Origin: Pseudomonadota bacterium
GTDB taxonomy: Bacteria > Pseudomonadota > Gammaproteobacteria > Steroidobacterales > Steroidobacteraceae
Assembly: GCA_023428645.1 (NCBI GenBank)
Contig: JAEYXD010000012.1
Location: forward strand, 1-38,975
DNA length: 38,975 bases
Reading direction: 5' to 3'
Numbering within the stretch: position 1 is the stretch's first letter; every line of letters begins with the position of its first letter. A program made the translations under genes and the position numbers. Positions 23,646-31,986 of the stretch are shown here, in pieces. The notes beneath the pieces are model-generated. The model saw only the letters and a list, made by a program, of their open reading frames with translations, did no database searches and was not told the DNA's origin.

Positions 23646-24737
23646 GTGATCTACCGGTCTCTTCTCCGCCCGCTTCTCTTCACCCTTTCCGCCGAGACGG
23701 CGCACCGTTTGACGCTGCGAGTGCTCGCCGCCGCCACGCCGCTGCTGCGCCCCCTGCACTCCGCGCTGCTGCCGCGCGACCCGGCGCTCGTCGTGAATGC
23801 GTTCGGACTCACGTTTCCCACGCCCGTGGGGCTGGCCGCCGGCCTGGACAAGGACGCCGAGGCGTTCGAAGCCTTCGGCGCGCTCGGCTTCGGCTTCGTC
23901 GAGATCGGCACGATCACGGCCGAGCCCCAGCCCGGCAATCCCCGCCCGCGCCTGTTTCGCCTGCCCGCCGATCGAGCGGTCATCAACCGCATGGGTTTCA
24001 ACAATCGCGGCGCGCAGGCCGCGGCCGCTCATATTGCGAACGCCGGTAACCGCCGCACCGTCCTCGGCATCAATATCGGCAAGACGAAAGTCGTACCGAA
24101 CGAGCAGGCGGCCGACGACTATGCGAGGAGCGCCCGCCTGCTGGCGCCGCTGGCCGACTACATGGTCGTGAACGTCAGCTCGCCGAACACACCCGGCCTG
24201 CGCCAGCTGCAAAGCGTGACCGAGCTGCGGCGCCTGCTCGTGCGGGTACGCGAAACACTCGAGGCCGCGCGGCCGACGCGCGTGCCGCTGCTGCTCAAGA
24301 TCGCGCCCGACCTCGCGGACGAGGACATCGATGCGATCGCCGACCTCGCGCTCGAGCTGCAGCTCGAGGGGATCATCGCGACGAACACGACGATCCGCCG
24401 CGAAGGACTTGCCACCTCGCCGGATGTAGTCGCCGCCTGCGGGGATGGCGGCCTGTCCGGCCCGCCCGTGAAGGCCCGCGCGCTCGAAGTCCTTCGCCGG
24501 CTGCGAGCGCGGGTGGGCACGCGCGTCACTCTGGTCGCGGTCGGCGGCATCGAGTCGGCCGACGATGCGTGGGCTCGCATCCGCGCCGGCGCCACGCTCG
24601 TCCAGGTGTATACGGCACTGATGTACGAGGGTCCGCTGCTCGCCCGACGCATCGCGCTCGGGCTCGCGGCTCGTGCACGGGCGGCCGGCTATGCCAGCGT
24701 CGCCGCAGCCGTCGGCAGCGAGGTCCACCCGCGTTAA
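23646..24737 (+). CDS. pyrD: Dihydroorotate dehydrogenase (quinone), class 2
   Basis: A 363-aa enzyme oxidising dihydroorotate to orotate in pyrimidine synthesis, using FMN and passing electrons to membrane quinones. The N-terminal amphipathic helix (YRSLLRPLLFTLSAETAHRL) is the class 2 membrane-association segment. FMN and substrate motifs include GLAAGLDKDAEAF, GTITAEPQPGNPRPR, NRMGFNNRG and NVSSPNTPGL. The catalytic base is Ser179, corresponding to Escherichia coli Ser175. VGGIESADDAW and GATLVQVYTALMYEG close the barrel. The start is GTG 23646, 57 bases after the aldo/keto reductase. No other pyr gene is adjacent, which is common. Confidence 0.97.
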   Translation: MIYRSLLRPLLFTLSAETAHRLTLRVLAAATPLLRPLHSALLPRDPALVVNAFGLTFPTPVGLAAGLDKDAEAFEAFGALGFGFVEIGTITAEPQPGNPRPRLFRLPADRAVINRMGFNNRGAQAAAAHIANAGNRRTVLGINIGKTKVVPNEQAADDYARSARLLAPLADYMVVNVSSPNTPGLRQLQSVTELRRLLVRVRETLEAARPTRVPLLLKIAPDLADEDIDAIADLALELQLEGIIATNTTIRREGLATSPDVVAACGDGGLSGPPVKARALEVLRRLRARVGTRVTLVAVGGIESADDAWARIRAGATLVQVYTALMYEGPLLARRIALGLAARARAAGYASVAAAVGSEVHPR

Positions 24738-24874
24738 GCGTGGCGTTTCCGCCCGCAGGGATTCCACCAGTTCCCGCCACGCGGTTTTCGACACCGCAGG
24801 GCTGCTTGGCTCGCACAAAGCCGGCCCAACCTCTACTCTTGCCTCAACTCCCCAACGAAAGGCGGTTCTCGGTC

Positions 24875-26611
24875 ATGAAGCTTCGCGTTCAGCTCTTCGT
24901 TTTCGTGTTCTCGTTCGTCGCGGCGACCGTCGGCCATGCCGGCGGCGGGATGCAGCCCGAGCGTGCCGAGAAAGGCATGGTTGCCAGCGTGCACGTGCTC
25001 GCTTCCGAAGCCGGGGTCGAAATGATGAAGGCCGGCGGCAATGCGATCGATGCCGCCGTCGCGACAGGCTTCGCGCTCGCGGTCGTGCATCCCGCGGCAG
25101 GCAATCTCGGCGGCGGCGGCTTCATGCTGATCCGCATGCACGAAGGGCAAACGCACTTCCTCGACTTCCGCGAAAAGGCGCCCGGCAAGGCGCATTCGAA
25201 GATGTACCAGGACGAGAACGGCAACGTCGATCCGCAGCGCAGCCGCCTCGGCTACTTGGCGGTCGGAGTGCCCGGCTCCGTGAAGGGCATGGTTCATGCG
25301 CAGCAGAAGTTCGGCAAGCTCACGCTGCCGCAAGTGATGGCGCCGGCCATTCGCCTGGCCAAAGACGGCTACGCTCTCGATTGGAGTGATGCCCGTGCGA
25401 TGACGAACGATCGCGGCCTCGCACGCTTCCCGGATTCGAAGCGCATCTTCCAGAACGACGGCAAGGGTTGGAAACAGGGCGACGTCTTCAAGCAGCCCGA
25501 GCTGGCGCGCACGCTCGAGCGCATCGCCGCGGCGCCGGATGATTTCTACACGGGCAAGATGGCGAAAGAGATCGCCGAATTCATGCAGGCCGGCGGCGGC
25601 TTGATCACGGTCGACGATTTGCGCAACTACGATGTCGTCGAGCGCACGCCGATCCGCGGCAAGTATCGCGACCTCGATGTCATCAGCGCGCCGCCGCCTT
25701 CCTCCGGCGGCATTGCGCTCGTCGAGACGCTCAACATTCTCGAAGGCTTCGATATCGCGAAGGCCGGCTTCGGCTCGGCGGAATCGATCCACCTGATCAC
25801 GGAGGCCTATCGACGCGCGTTCTACGACCGCGCGCAGTTCCTCGGCGATCCGGAGTTCAGCAGCCTGCCGGTGATCGAGCTGACGGACAAGAAGTACGCC
25901 GCCGATTGGCGCGCCTCGATCGACCCGCGGCGCGCGAGCAAGTCGGCCCGCCTCGAGCGGCCGAAGATCTCCAATGCGCTCGCGGCCTACGCGAAGAAGC
26001 ATCCGGTCGAAGCGCCGGCGAAGGAGCCGACGGAGACGACGCACTACTCCGTCGTGGACGCAGCCGGTAACGCGGTCGCCGTCACGACGACGCTCAACGG
26101 CGGCTACGGCTCCAAAGTGACGATCGGCTCGCTCGGCTTTCTGCTGAACAACGAGATGGACGACTTCGCGGCGAAGGTCGGCGTGCCCAACATGTTCGGC
26201 CTGATCCAAGGCGAGGCGAACCTCGTCGGGCCGAACAAGCGCCCGCTGTCAGCAATGACGCCGACGATCGTGCTGAAGGACGGCAAGCTGTGGCTCGTGC
26301 TCGGCTCGCCCGGCGGCCCCACCATCATCACGACGGTCGCGAACATGCTCATCGGTGTCGCGGACTTCGGTCTCGACATTCAGCAGGCGGTGAATGCGCC
26401 GCGCTTCCACCATCAATGGATTCCGGACGAGATCCGTCTGGAGCGCAATCGCTTCTCTCCGGACACGGTCCGCTTGCTCGAAGCGAAGGGACACAGCATC
26501 AGCTACGGGCTCGGCGGCGACGGCGAGAGCATTCAGATCGATCTCGCGACCGGCTTGCGGCTCGGCGCGAGCGATGCACGCAACGATTCGGGAAAAGCGG
26601 TCGGTTATTGA
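24875..26611 (+). CDS. ggt: Gamma-glutamyltranspeptidase
   Basis: A 578-aa N-terminal-nucleophile hydrolase made as a precursor and self-cleaved into two subunits; it transfers or hydrolyses gamma-glutamyl groups, notably of glutathione, in the periplasm. The signal peptide is KLRVQLFVFVFSFVAATVGHA. ATG 24875 is chosen because the long upstream frame lacks a signal. The predicted cleavage is before Thr388 in ETTHYSVVDAAGNAVAV, the Ggt small-subunit start. Other family motifs: GGNAIDAAVA, GGGGFMLI, DFREKAPG, APPPSSGGIAL, and GSPGGPTIITTV (oxyanion). The length is normal. It converges with the BON lipoprotein gene. Confidence 0.95.
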   Translation: MKLRVQLFVFVFSFVAATVGHAGGGMQPERAEKGMVASVHVLASEAGVEMMKAGGNAIDAAVATGFALAVVHPAAGNLGGGGFMLIRMHEGQTHFLDFREKAPGKAHSKMYQDENGNVDPQRSRLGYLAVGVPGSVKGMVHAQQKFGKLTLPQVMAPAIRLAKDGYALDWSDARAMTNDRGLARFPDSKRIFQNDGKGWKQGDVFKQPELARTLERIAAAPDDFYTGKMAKEIAEFMQAGGGLITVDDLRNYDVVERTPIRGKYRDLDVISAPPPSSGGIALVETLNILEGFDIAKAGFGSAESIHLITEAYRRAFYDRAQFLGDPEFSSLPVIELTDKKYAADWRASIDPRRASKSARLERPKISNALAAYAKKHPVEAPAKEPTETTHYSVVDAAGNAVAVTTTLNGGYGSKVTIGSLGFLLNNEMDDFAAKVGVPNMFGLIQGEANLVGPNKRPLSAMTPTIVLKDGKLWLVLGSPGGPTIITTVANMLIGVADFGLDIQQAVNAPRFHHQWIPDEIRLERNRFSPDTVRLLEAKGHSISYGLGGDGESIQIDLATGLRLGASDARNDSGKAVGY

Positions 26612-26615
26612 CATG

Positions 26616-26648
26616 AAAAATCCGGTGCGCGGCAACCGCGCACCGGAT
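26616..26648 (-). terminator. Intrinsic terminator of the BON-domain gene (minus strand)
   Basis: A perfect 13-bp stem (26620-26632 with 26636-26648) with a three-base loop is followed on the minus strand by a run of five Ts (26620-26616). It lies between the convergent ggt and BON genes. For ggt it is a hairpin without a T-run, so it may act in both directions, but it is strongest for the BON transcript. Confidence 0.75.
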
Positions 26649-26682
26649 GACTCACCTAGATACTCGTAGATGCTCGCGGCGA

Positions 26683-27030
26683 CTAGCCCGCGTTGCGCAG
26701 CTGCAGCGAGTTCTTCACGTCCTTGACCCCGTCGACATTGCGCGCGATTTCGACGGCGCGGCTGCGAGCCTCGGTGCTCTCGACGAAGCCGCTCAACTGC
26801 ACTTGACCTTGGAACGTCTCGACTTCGATCTGATGCGCCTTCGTCGTCGGATCGGCGATCAGCGCGGCCTTCACCTTGCCTGTGATCACACTGTCATCGA
26901 CCGCACGTCCTGCATTCGCAGCAGTGCGCTCCATGGTGCCGCCATCGCGACTATCCGTCGAATGACAGCCGACGAGCGCGCCGGCACTCATGAGACTTGC
27001 AAGAACTAAGACAGACGTACGTTTCAACAT
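26683..27030 (-). CDS. BON-domain lipoprotein, OsmY-like
   Basis: A 115-aa lipoprotein: lipobox LVGC (Cys22), then a single BON domain at about residues 45-112 (DSVITGKVKAALIADPTTKAH, VQLSGFVESTEARSRAVEIARNVDGVKDV). BON domains bind membranes and occur in osmotically induced periplasmic proteins such as OsmY and in DolP. GGAGGG lies 7 bases before ATG 27030. Longer in-frame starts upstream lack the signal. An intrinsic terminator follows, so it is probably monocistronic. A role in envelope or osmotic stability is inferred from family. Confidence 0.9.
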   Translation of the reverse strand: MLKRTSVLVLASLMSAGALVGCHSTDSRDGGTMERTAANAGRAVDDSVITGKVKAALIADPTTKAHQIEVETFQGQVQLSGFVESTEARSRAVEIARNVDGVKDVKNSLQLRNAG

Positions 27031-27164
27031 CGTTAACCCTCCGTGCCTTGGTAACGATAAAAGAGCGGAGCCCGCAGTCGAGTTCCCACTACTCGAACGG
27101 AACCGGCGGCAAGTCGCGTGGCCGTTCCCTGCTGCGATTTTGTTCCGCGCGGAGGCTCGACGGC

Positions 27165-27518
27165 TCAACGAGCGTCGAACTGCTGGACTTGCGACACGAC
27201 GGATTCGGAGGTGAACGGTTTGCGGATGACGGCCTGAAACAGGCCCTCCCATTCATCGAGCGGCCGAGGCACGCCCGTGCACGCGATGATCGGAATGTTT
27301 TCGGTGCGCGCGTTCTCGCGCAGTTTTTCGGCCGCTTGAAAGCCGTCCATGATCGGCATCGCAATGTCCATCAGGATGACGTCGGGCAGCTCGCGCGTCG
27401 CCTTCTGCACGGCCTCGACACCGTCGCGGGCATCGACGACCGAGTAGCCAGACTCTTCAAGCAGCATGACGAGCGTCCGGCGAGCGATGTCCTCGTCGTC
27501 GGCAACGAGAATCTTCAA
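27165..27518 (-). CDS. Single-domain response regulator (CheY-like)
   Basis: A 117-aa receiver domain with no output domain. The acidic pocket is in ADDED (residues 6-10), the phosphoacceptor is Asp51 in LMDIAMPIMDG, and the switch Thr and Lys are in ACTGVP and Lys100-Pro. The start is TTG 27518, with GGAG 7 bases upstream. Stand-alone receivers act in phosphorelays, motility control or stress pathways. The kinase at 18977-21373 ends in receivers and lacks an obvious output, so this protein might belong to the same relay; that is only a suggestion. Confidence 0.9.
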   Translation of the reverse strand: MKILVADDEDIARRTLVMLLEESGYSVVDARDGVEAVQKATRELPDVILMDIAMPIMDGFQAAEKLRENARTENIPIIACTGVPRPLDEWEGLFQAVIRKPFTSESVVSQVQQFDAR

Positions 27519-27615
27519 GTCACGACTCCGTAGCTAGCGAATGGCGACATCGTGAACGCCGCTTCTGGTTGCGTACATAGTTTGAATTCACCGACAACGG
27601 CTCCCTGCGTTTCGA

Positions 27616-28422
27616 TCAACAACGTATGTCCTGCAGCGCGAGCGCGAGCGCATCGGCGAGGCCGCCCTCGTCGACATGCGGCACGACATGGCGCGCCTCG
27701 GCCATCACGGCCTCATCGGCGTTACCCATCGCGACCGGGTGACCGACGATGCGCAACGCCGATACATCGTTGCCCGAGTCGCCGACGTACATCACGTCCG
27801 CGAGATCGATGCCGTACTTCTGCGCAACGGCGCGAATGGCCGTGCCTTTACTCGTCCCTGCCCGCGTGAGTCCGACGAAGCGGGTCCGCGGCATCAAGGG
27901 CGAGCTGGAAACCGCGACCTCGAGCCCAGCCGGCGCCTGCTCGATGACGAGTGCGGTCTGGGCTGCGGACACGAGCCATTGCGCACGGACGACCGCCCCT
28001 CGCAACGATGCGAACGGTCGCGCCTGAAACGGTACGCCCAAGAGCTCCGCATGTTCCCGTGCCCAGGCAGACGTACTGTCGGTGACATATTCCGTGTCGC
28101 TATATAGCTCCAGCACCTGCGCATTCTCGCGCGCAAACGCGACGACCTGCGCGACCGCGCCGGTCGGCAAGCTCACGGACAGGGATTCGCGACTGGGCAG
28201 ATGGACGATGCTCGCGCCGTTCTGAAAGACGTGCCAGCCGTCGGGATCGAGGTCGCTCGCATACTCCAACGTGACTCCGAACGCCGGACGTCCCGAGCAC
28301 AACATCAGGCGAATGCCGGCGGCGCGCGCGCGATGCGCCGCCTCGCGCACGTGCGGCAGCACCTCGCCGGAAGAGCCGACGAGCGTACCGTCCACGTCGA
28401 TACCGATGAGGCGAATCTGCAT
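27616..28422 (-). CDS. Cof-type HAD-superfamily phosphatase
   Basis: A 268-aa haloacid dehalogenase-fold hydrolase of the Cof/YidA type. The nucleophile is Asp9 and the acid/base Asp11 in IDVDGT; motif II is MLCSGRP, motif III the Lys of GTSKGTAIRAVAQ, and motif IV GDSGNDVSALRIV. A type IIB cap domain lies between residues about 85 and 190. Such enzymes dephosphorylate sugar phosphates, nucleotides or PLP; the substrate cannot be told from sequence. Start ATG 28422. Confidence 0.9.
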   Translation of the reverse strand: MQIRLIGIDVDGTLVGSSGEVLPHVREAAHRARAAGIRLMLCSGRPAFGVTLEYASDLDPDGWHVFQNGASIVHLPSRESLSVSLPTGAVAQVVAFARENAQVLELYSDTEYVTDSTSAWAREHAELLGVPFQARPFASLRGAVVRAQWLVSAAQTALVIEQAPAGLEVAVSSSPLMPRTRFVGLTRAGTSKGTAIRAVAQKYGIDLADVMYVGDSGNDVSALRIVGHPVAMGNADEAVMAEARHVVPHVDEGGLADALALALQDIRC

Positions 28423-28795
28423 TGCTTCAACCAGGGCGCCTGCTCGCGCGATGAATGAGGATCGCGAGCGTAGCAGCTGTTCGCGTCAGCCGACGTGCCC
28501 CTGCGAAAAGTCCACTTGTAGCGTCAGCCGACAGAGGAGTCGTGAACACACCGCGATGCGCCGAAAATCGCGAGTCGATGTGCGCGGGCCGGAAAGATAG
28601 ACGCGATCCACGGCGAATGGATCGCGACATTGCTCGGATTCAAGGTCGGCAACCCGGACACGCCGTAGTTAGATCGAGCCAGGAATCGATCGATCCTTCG
28701 ATGCCCTGGTTGCGATCGCGCTGATTCATCGCTAAGCGAACGCGCGTTGTCGCCCGCTGTTCCCGCCTTCCGTGGCGGGCCGCCCGGGCGGCGGA
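28423..28795. other. 373-base intergenic region between the HAD and SRPBCC genes
   Basis: No credible gene is visible. A 12-base direct repeat, GCGTCAGCCGAC, occurs at 28483-28494 and 28521-28532. GCTCGCG (28442-28448) and CGCGAGC (28463-28469) could form a hairpin just upstream of the HAD gene. The right end holds two small GC hairpins after the SRPBCC gene, listed separately. No function is assigned. Confidence 0.5.
28762..28791 (-). terminator. GC hairpins downstream of the SRPBCC gene
   Basis: CCCGCC (28762-28767) pairs with GGCGGG (28774-28779), and CCGCCC/GGGCGG at 28780-28791 is a perfect palindrome. They lie just beyond the SRPBCC stop codon. There is no T-run, so termination is tentative. 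Confidence 0.3.
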
Positions 28796-29281
28796 TCAGA
28801 GCCTTGCGGCGACGGCTTCGAGCTGCTCGGTGCAAATGCCCCAGCCTTCGTGGAAGCCCATTTTTTCATGCGCCTCGCGATCTTCGACAGTCCAGTGCAG
28901 CGCGCGCGCCGTGTATTTCGTCTTGCCGCCGCCGGCATCCTCGAACGTGAGCACGCACGTGAAGAAGGGCTTCTCGCTCGGCTCCCACGCGCGCGTGAAC
29001 GCATCCGTGAACACGAGCTTCTCGTTCGGCACGACCTCGAGATAAATGCCTCGGTTCGGGTACTCATTGCCTTGGGGATCCTTCATGACGACGTAGCTTG
29101 CGCCGCCGGGGCGCACGTCCGTCTCGACGACCGGCGTCGTGAACGGCTGGGGCGCGAACCACTGCTTCATGAGCGCAGGGTCGGTCCACGCCCTGAAGAC
29201 CTTGTCGCGCGGCGCATCGATGATGCGGCAGAGAACGAGTTCGCGATTCGAGGCGGGGGTCATCTCAACTTTCGTCGCCAT
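28796..29281 (-). CDS. SRPBCC (AHSA1/START-like) domain protein
   Basis: A 161-aa protein of the Bet v1-like AHSA1 group: RELVLCRIIDAPRDKVFRAWTDPALMKQWFAP is the classic start, followed by DVRPGGASYVVMKDPQGNEY and a C-terminal helix, GFHEGWGICTEQLEAVAARL. The fold makes a hydrophobic ligand cavity; most bacterial members have no known function, and several sit beside ArsR regulators. No such regulator is present here. Start ATG 29281; no signal peptide. Confidence 0.9.
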   Translation of the reverse strand: MATKVEMTPASNRELVLCRIIDAPRDKVFRAWTDPALMKQWFAPQPFTTPVVETDVRPGGASYVVMKDPQGNEYPNRGIYLEVVPNEKLVFTDAFTRAWEPSEKPFFTCVLTFEDAGGGKTKYTARALHWTVEDREAHEKMGFHEGWGICTEQLEAVAARL

Positions 29282-29391
29282 GGGATGCTCCTGGGTGAAT
29301 TCTTCTCAAAGACGCGCGCGGCACGCTGTTTCCGACATCGGCGCCGAATTCGCGTGTCGCGAAACGCCGTAGTCGCGGGATGAGCGTTTTG

Positions 29392-29814
29392 CTATTGAAG
29401 CGCGAACAGCACGACGAGCAGCACCGCGCCGAAAACGAGATACAAGACGATGAGCAGCCGCGTCAGTGCGGAGCGCGGCTCCGGAGCCGCGTCCGCCAGC
29501 GCATCGCTCACCGTTGCCGCGGGTTCTTCGCCGTCCGGCCGCTCGCGCATTTCGTCGAGCAGCGTCTTGCGCCGCTCTCGCTGTCGTGGCGCCGCCACCA
29601 TCACACCGAACGCGCGACGCACGATCGGAGCGAGCACGAACGACAGCGCCAGCAGAATGGCGGCGAGCATGAGCAGCGTTTGCTGCGAATCAGCGTTCTC
29701 CGGCGCACGCCAGCGATCGATGAACGCGAGACCCGCCAGGACGACACCGGCAAGACCCGCCATGAGCGCCCAACGGGCGAGCGCAACGAGGACGCGTGAG
29801 GGACGGCGATTCAT
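29392..29814 (-). CDS. Small inner-membrane protein, three predicted helices
   Basis: A 140-aa protein I cannot assign to a family. Hydrophobic segments lie at about residues 10-31, 46-72 and 119-139. Between the second and third is a charged cytoplasmic-looking loop (RQRERRKTLLDEMRERPDGEEP). It lies 110 bases downstream of the SRPBCC start on the same strand, and its own start is 45 bases beyond the AraC-gene stop, so the AraC gene could be cotranscribed with it. Confidence 0.7.
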   Translation of the reverse strand: MNRRPSRVLVALARWALMAGLAGVVLAGLAFIDRWRAPENADSQQTLLMLAAILLALSFVLAPIVRRAFGVMVAAPRQRERRKTLLDEMRERPDGEEPAATVSDALADAAPEPRSALTRLLIVLYLVFGAVLLVVLFALQ

Positions 29815-29859
29815 GTCGCGGATGATCGCATATGCGCCGGGCCGGCAACCGGCGCGCGC

Positions 29860-30768
29860 CTATGCGCGCAACGCGTCGATCTCTCGGCGCGGCGGGGCGC
29901 CAAACAGGCGGCGATACTCGCGGCTGAACTGCGAGGCGCTCTCGTAGCCGACCCGATGCGCCGCGGCCGACGCTTCGAGCCCTTCGGTCAGCATCAGCCG
30001 CCGCGCTTCGTGCAGACGCAACTGCTTCTGGAACTGCATCGGCGACACGGCCGTGACTTCCTTGAAGCGATGGTGAAACGACGACGGGCTCATGTGTGCG
30101 ATCGATGCCAGCTCCTCGACGCTGAAGCCTTCCGCGAACCGCGTACGCAGCACGTCGATCGCGCGGGCGATGCGTTGGATCTGGCTGTCGACGACGCACA
30201 GCTCGCGCAATCGCGCGCCGAGCTCGCCGGTCAGCGCGCGATAGTGGATCTCGCGCAGGATGAGCGGCGCGAGCACTTGCGCATCGCGCGGCCGTTCGAG
30301 CAGGCGCACGAGTCGCACGACGGCGTCGAGCAGCGCGCCTTCCGTCCGCGCGACATACAAACCGCGCTCCGATGCGGGCCGCTGCACGAGCGTCGGTCCC
30401 GCCTGCAGCAACAGCTCACCGATGAGATTGCGATCGACACCGATGCGCAAACACAAATACGGGCGCTCGACGCTCGCCTCGACGATTTGACCGATGACCG
30501 GCAGCGTCACGGACACGACGAGATAGTTGAGCGGATCGTAGCTGTAGGTCTCGTCGCGCAGCCGCGCCTGCTTGCGACCCTGCACGACGACGCACAAGCT
30601 GGGCTCGTACACCGACGACAACGGCTGCGACGGCGCGCTCGCGCGAATCGCGGCGAGGCCGGCGATGCTCGTGTCGTGCACTCCATCCGTGTGCGTGAGC
30701 GAACTCACTCGTGCGGCCAGCTCGCGCTGCAGCGAATCCATGTCGAAGACTGCGGGGATGTGACTCAT
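29860..30768 (-). CDS. AraC-family transcriptional regulator
   Basis: A 302-aa regulator. Residues about 25-180 form the AraC N-terminal type-1 domain (PSLCVVVQGRKQARLRDETYSYDPLNYLVVSVTLPVIG). Residues about 200-298 carry two helix-turn-helix units (SVEELASIAHMSPSSFHHRFKEVTAVSPMQFQKQLRL, then AAAHRVGYESASQFSREYRRLFG). ATG 30768 is used; GTG 30780 is possible. It diverges from an aldo/keto reductase gene, the common arrangement for AraC-type regulators controlling such reductases, and the intervening region holds a palindrome and a 9-base near-repeat. The inducer is unknown. Confidence 0.92.
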   Translation of the reverse strand: MSHIPAVFDMDSLQRELAARVSSLTHTDGVHDTSIAGLAAIRASAPSQPLSSVYEPSLCVVVQGRKQARLRDETYSYDPLNYLVVSVTLPVIGQIVEASVERPYLCLRIGVDRNLIGELLLQAGPTLVQRPASERGLYVARTEGALLDAVVRLVRLLERPRDAQVLAPLILREIHYRALTGELGARLRELCVVDSQIQRIARAIDVLRTRFAEGFSVEELASIAHMSPSSFHHRFKEVTAVSPMQFQKQLRLHEARRLMLTEGLEASAAAHRVGYESASQFSREYRRLFGAPPRREIDALRA

Positions 30769-30802
30769 GGCCTCGTTCACTCACGGTTCGAGACGATTAT
30801 GC

Positions 30803-30826
30803 AGCACGGCCAGCCGCTGCCGTGCT
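30803..30826. promoter_or_regulatory. Palindrome in the AraC/aldo-keto reductase divergent promoter region
   Basis: AGCACGGC (30803-30810) and GCCGTGCT (30819-30826) form a perfect 8-bp inverted repeat around 8 bases. Further along, CTACGTCAC (30832-30840) and CTACGTGAC (30879-30887) are direct near-repeats 47 bases apart, which fits the direct-repeat sites of AraC proteins. One of these is a likely operator for the divergent regulator; neither has been tested. Confidence 0.4.
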
Positions 30827-30946
30827 TGTTGCTACGTCACTTTGCAGAATCAGGCAACGATCCGCCAGCAATGAGTAACTACGTGACGCAGCTCGATTCG
30901 TAGGCTTTCCGTCGTTGGCCGCGAAGGTCTTGCCAGGAGATCACTG

Positions 30947-31945
30947 ATGAACCCCGCTATCCCTCGTCGTACGCTTGGCCGTGATGGCCTCACCGTCTCC
31001 GCCATCGGCCTGGGCTGCATGGGCATGTCCGACTTCTACGGTCCGGCCGATCATGCAGCGAACATCGCAGTGCTCAATCACGCGCTCGACATCGGCGTGA
31101 ACTTTCTCGACACCGCCGACATGTACGGCGTCGGCCGCAACGAGGAACTGCTGGCGGAAGTCCTGCGGACGCGCCGCGACGAGGTCGTGCTCGCGACGAA
31201 GTTCGGCAACGTGCGCGGCTCGAAGGGCGAGTTTCTCGGCGTGAACGGCAGCCCGGACTACGTGCGCTCGGCGTGCGATGCGAGCCTGAAGCGCCTGCGC
31301 GTGGACCACATCGATCTTTACTACCAACACCGCGTCGATCCCAATGTGCCGATCGAGGAAACCGTCGGCGCCATGGCAGAGCTCGTGAAGGCCGGCAAGG
31401 TCCGTCATCTCGGCTTGTCGGAAGCGTCGGCCGCGACGCTGCGGCGCGCGGTCGCCGTGCATCCGATCACCGCCCTGCAATCGGAATATTCGCTGTGGAC
31501 GCGCGACGTCGAAGACGAAGTGCTGCCGACCGCGCGCGAATGCGGCATCGGTTTCGTCGCCTACAGCCCGCTCGGCCGCGGCTTTCTCACCGGCGCGATT
31601 CGCAAGCTCGACCAGCTCGCGCCGGACGACTGGCGTCGCGAGAATCCGCGTTTTCAAGACGAGAACTTCGCGAAGAATCAGCGTCTCGTCGCCGCGGTCA
31701 CCGAGATCGCCGGCGAGAAGCGCTGCACGCCCGCGCAGCTTGCCCTCGCCTGGCTGCTGGCACAGGGGCCGGACATCGTGCCGATCCCGGGCACGCGGCG
31801 CGTCGAGCGCCTCGACGAGAACGCCGGCGCCACGCGCATCGATCTTGCGGATGCCGATCTGGAGCGCATCGAGCAGGCGCTCGCGGCGAATGTCGTGGCC
31901 GGAACGCGCTATCCAGCAGCCCAGATGGGCTCAGTCAATCGCTAG
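30947..31945 (+). CDS. Aldo/keto reductase (AKR13-like)
   Basis: A 332-aa reductase with tetrad Asp55 and Tyr60 (LDTADMYG), Lys85 (ATKFG) and His128 (YYQHRVD). The motifs RTLGRDGLTVSAIGLGCMGMSDFYG, YSPLGRGFLTG and PIPGTRRVERLDEN are those of the YakC/AKR13 branch, which reduces aldehydes such as methylglyoxal in some members. AGGAG lies just upstream of ATG 30947. It diverges from an AraC regulator and is its probable target. It is followed by a hairpin terminator. Confidence 0.93.
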   Translation: MNPAIPRRTLGRDGLTVSAIGLGCMGMSDFYGPADHAANIAVLNHALDIGVNFLDTADMYGVGRNEELLAEVLRTRRDEVVLATKFGNVRGSKGEFLGVNGSPDYVRSACDASLKRLRVDHIDLYYQHRVDPNVPIEETVGAMAELVKAGKVRHLGLSEASAATLRRAVAVHPITALQSEYSLWTRDVEDEVLPTARECGIGFVAYSPLGRGFLTGAIRKLDQLAPDDWRRENPRFQDENFAKNQRLVAAVTEIAGEKRCTPAQLALAWLLAQGPDIVPIPGTRRVERLDENAGATRIDLADADLERIEQALAANVVAGTRYPAAQMGSVNR

Positions 31946-31963
31946 CACGGCCGGCGTGCGGAA

Positions 31964-31986
31964 TGACGCGGTGCCGAACCGCGTCA
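31964..31986. terminator. Bidirectional hairpin between convergent genes
   Basis: A perfect 9-bp stem (31964-31972 with 31978-31986) with loop GCCGA lies between the aldo/keto reductase stop and the convergent lipoprotein stop, overlapping the latter. No long T-run is present. Confidence 0.5.

Noticed and set aside
26997..27533. 178-codon plus-strand frame across the BON and response-regulator genes
   Set aside because: It overlaps two well-supported minus-strand genes and has no domain or plausible start signal.
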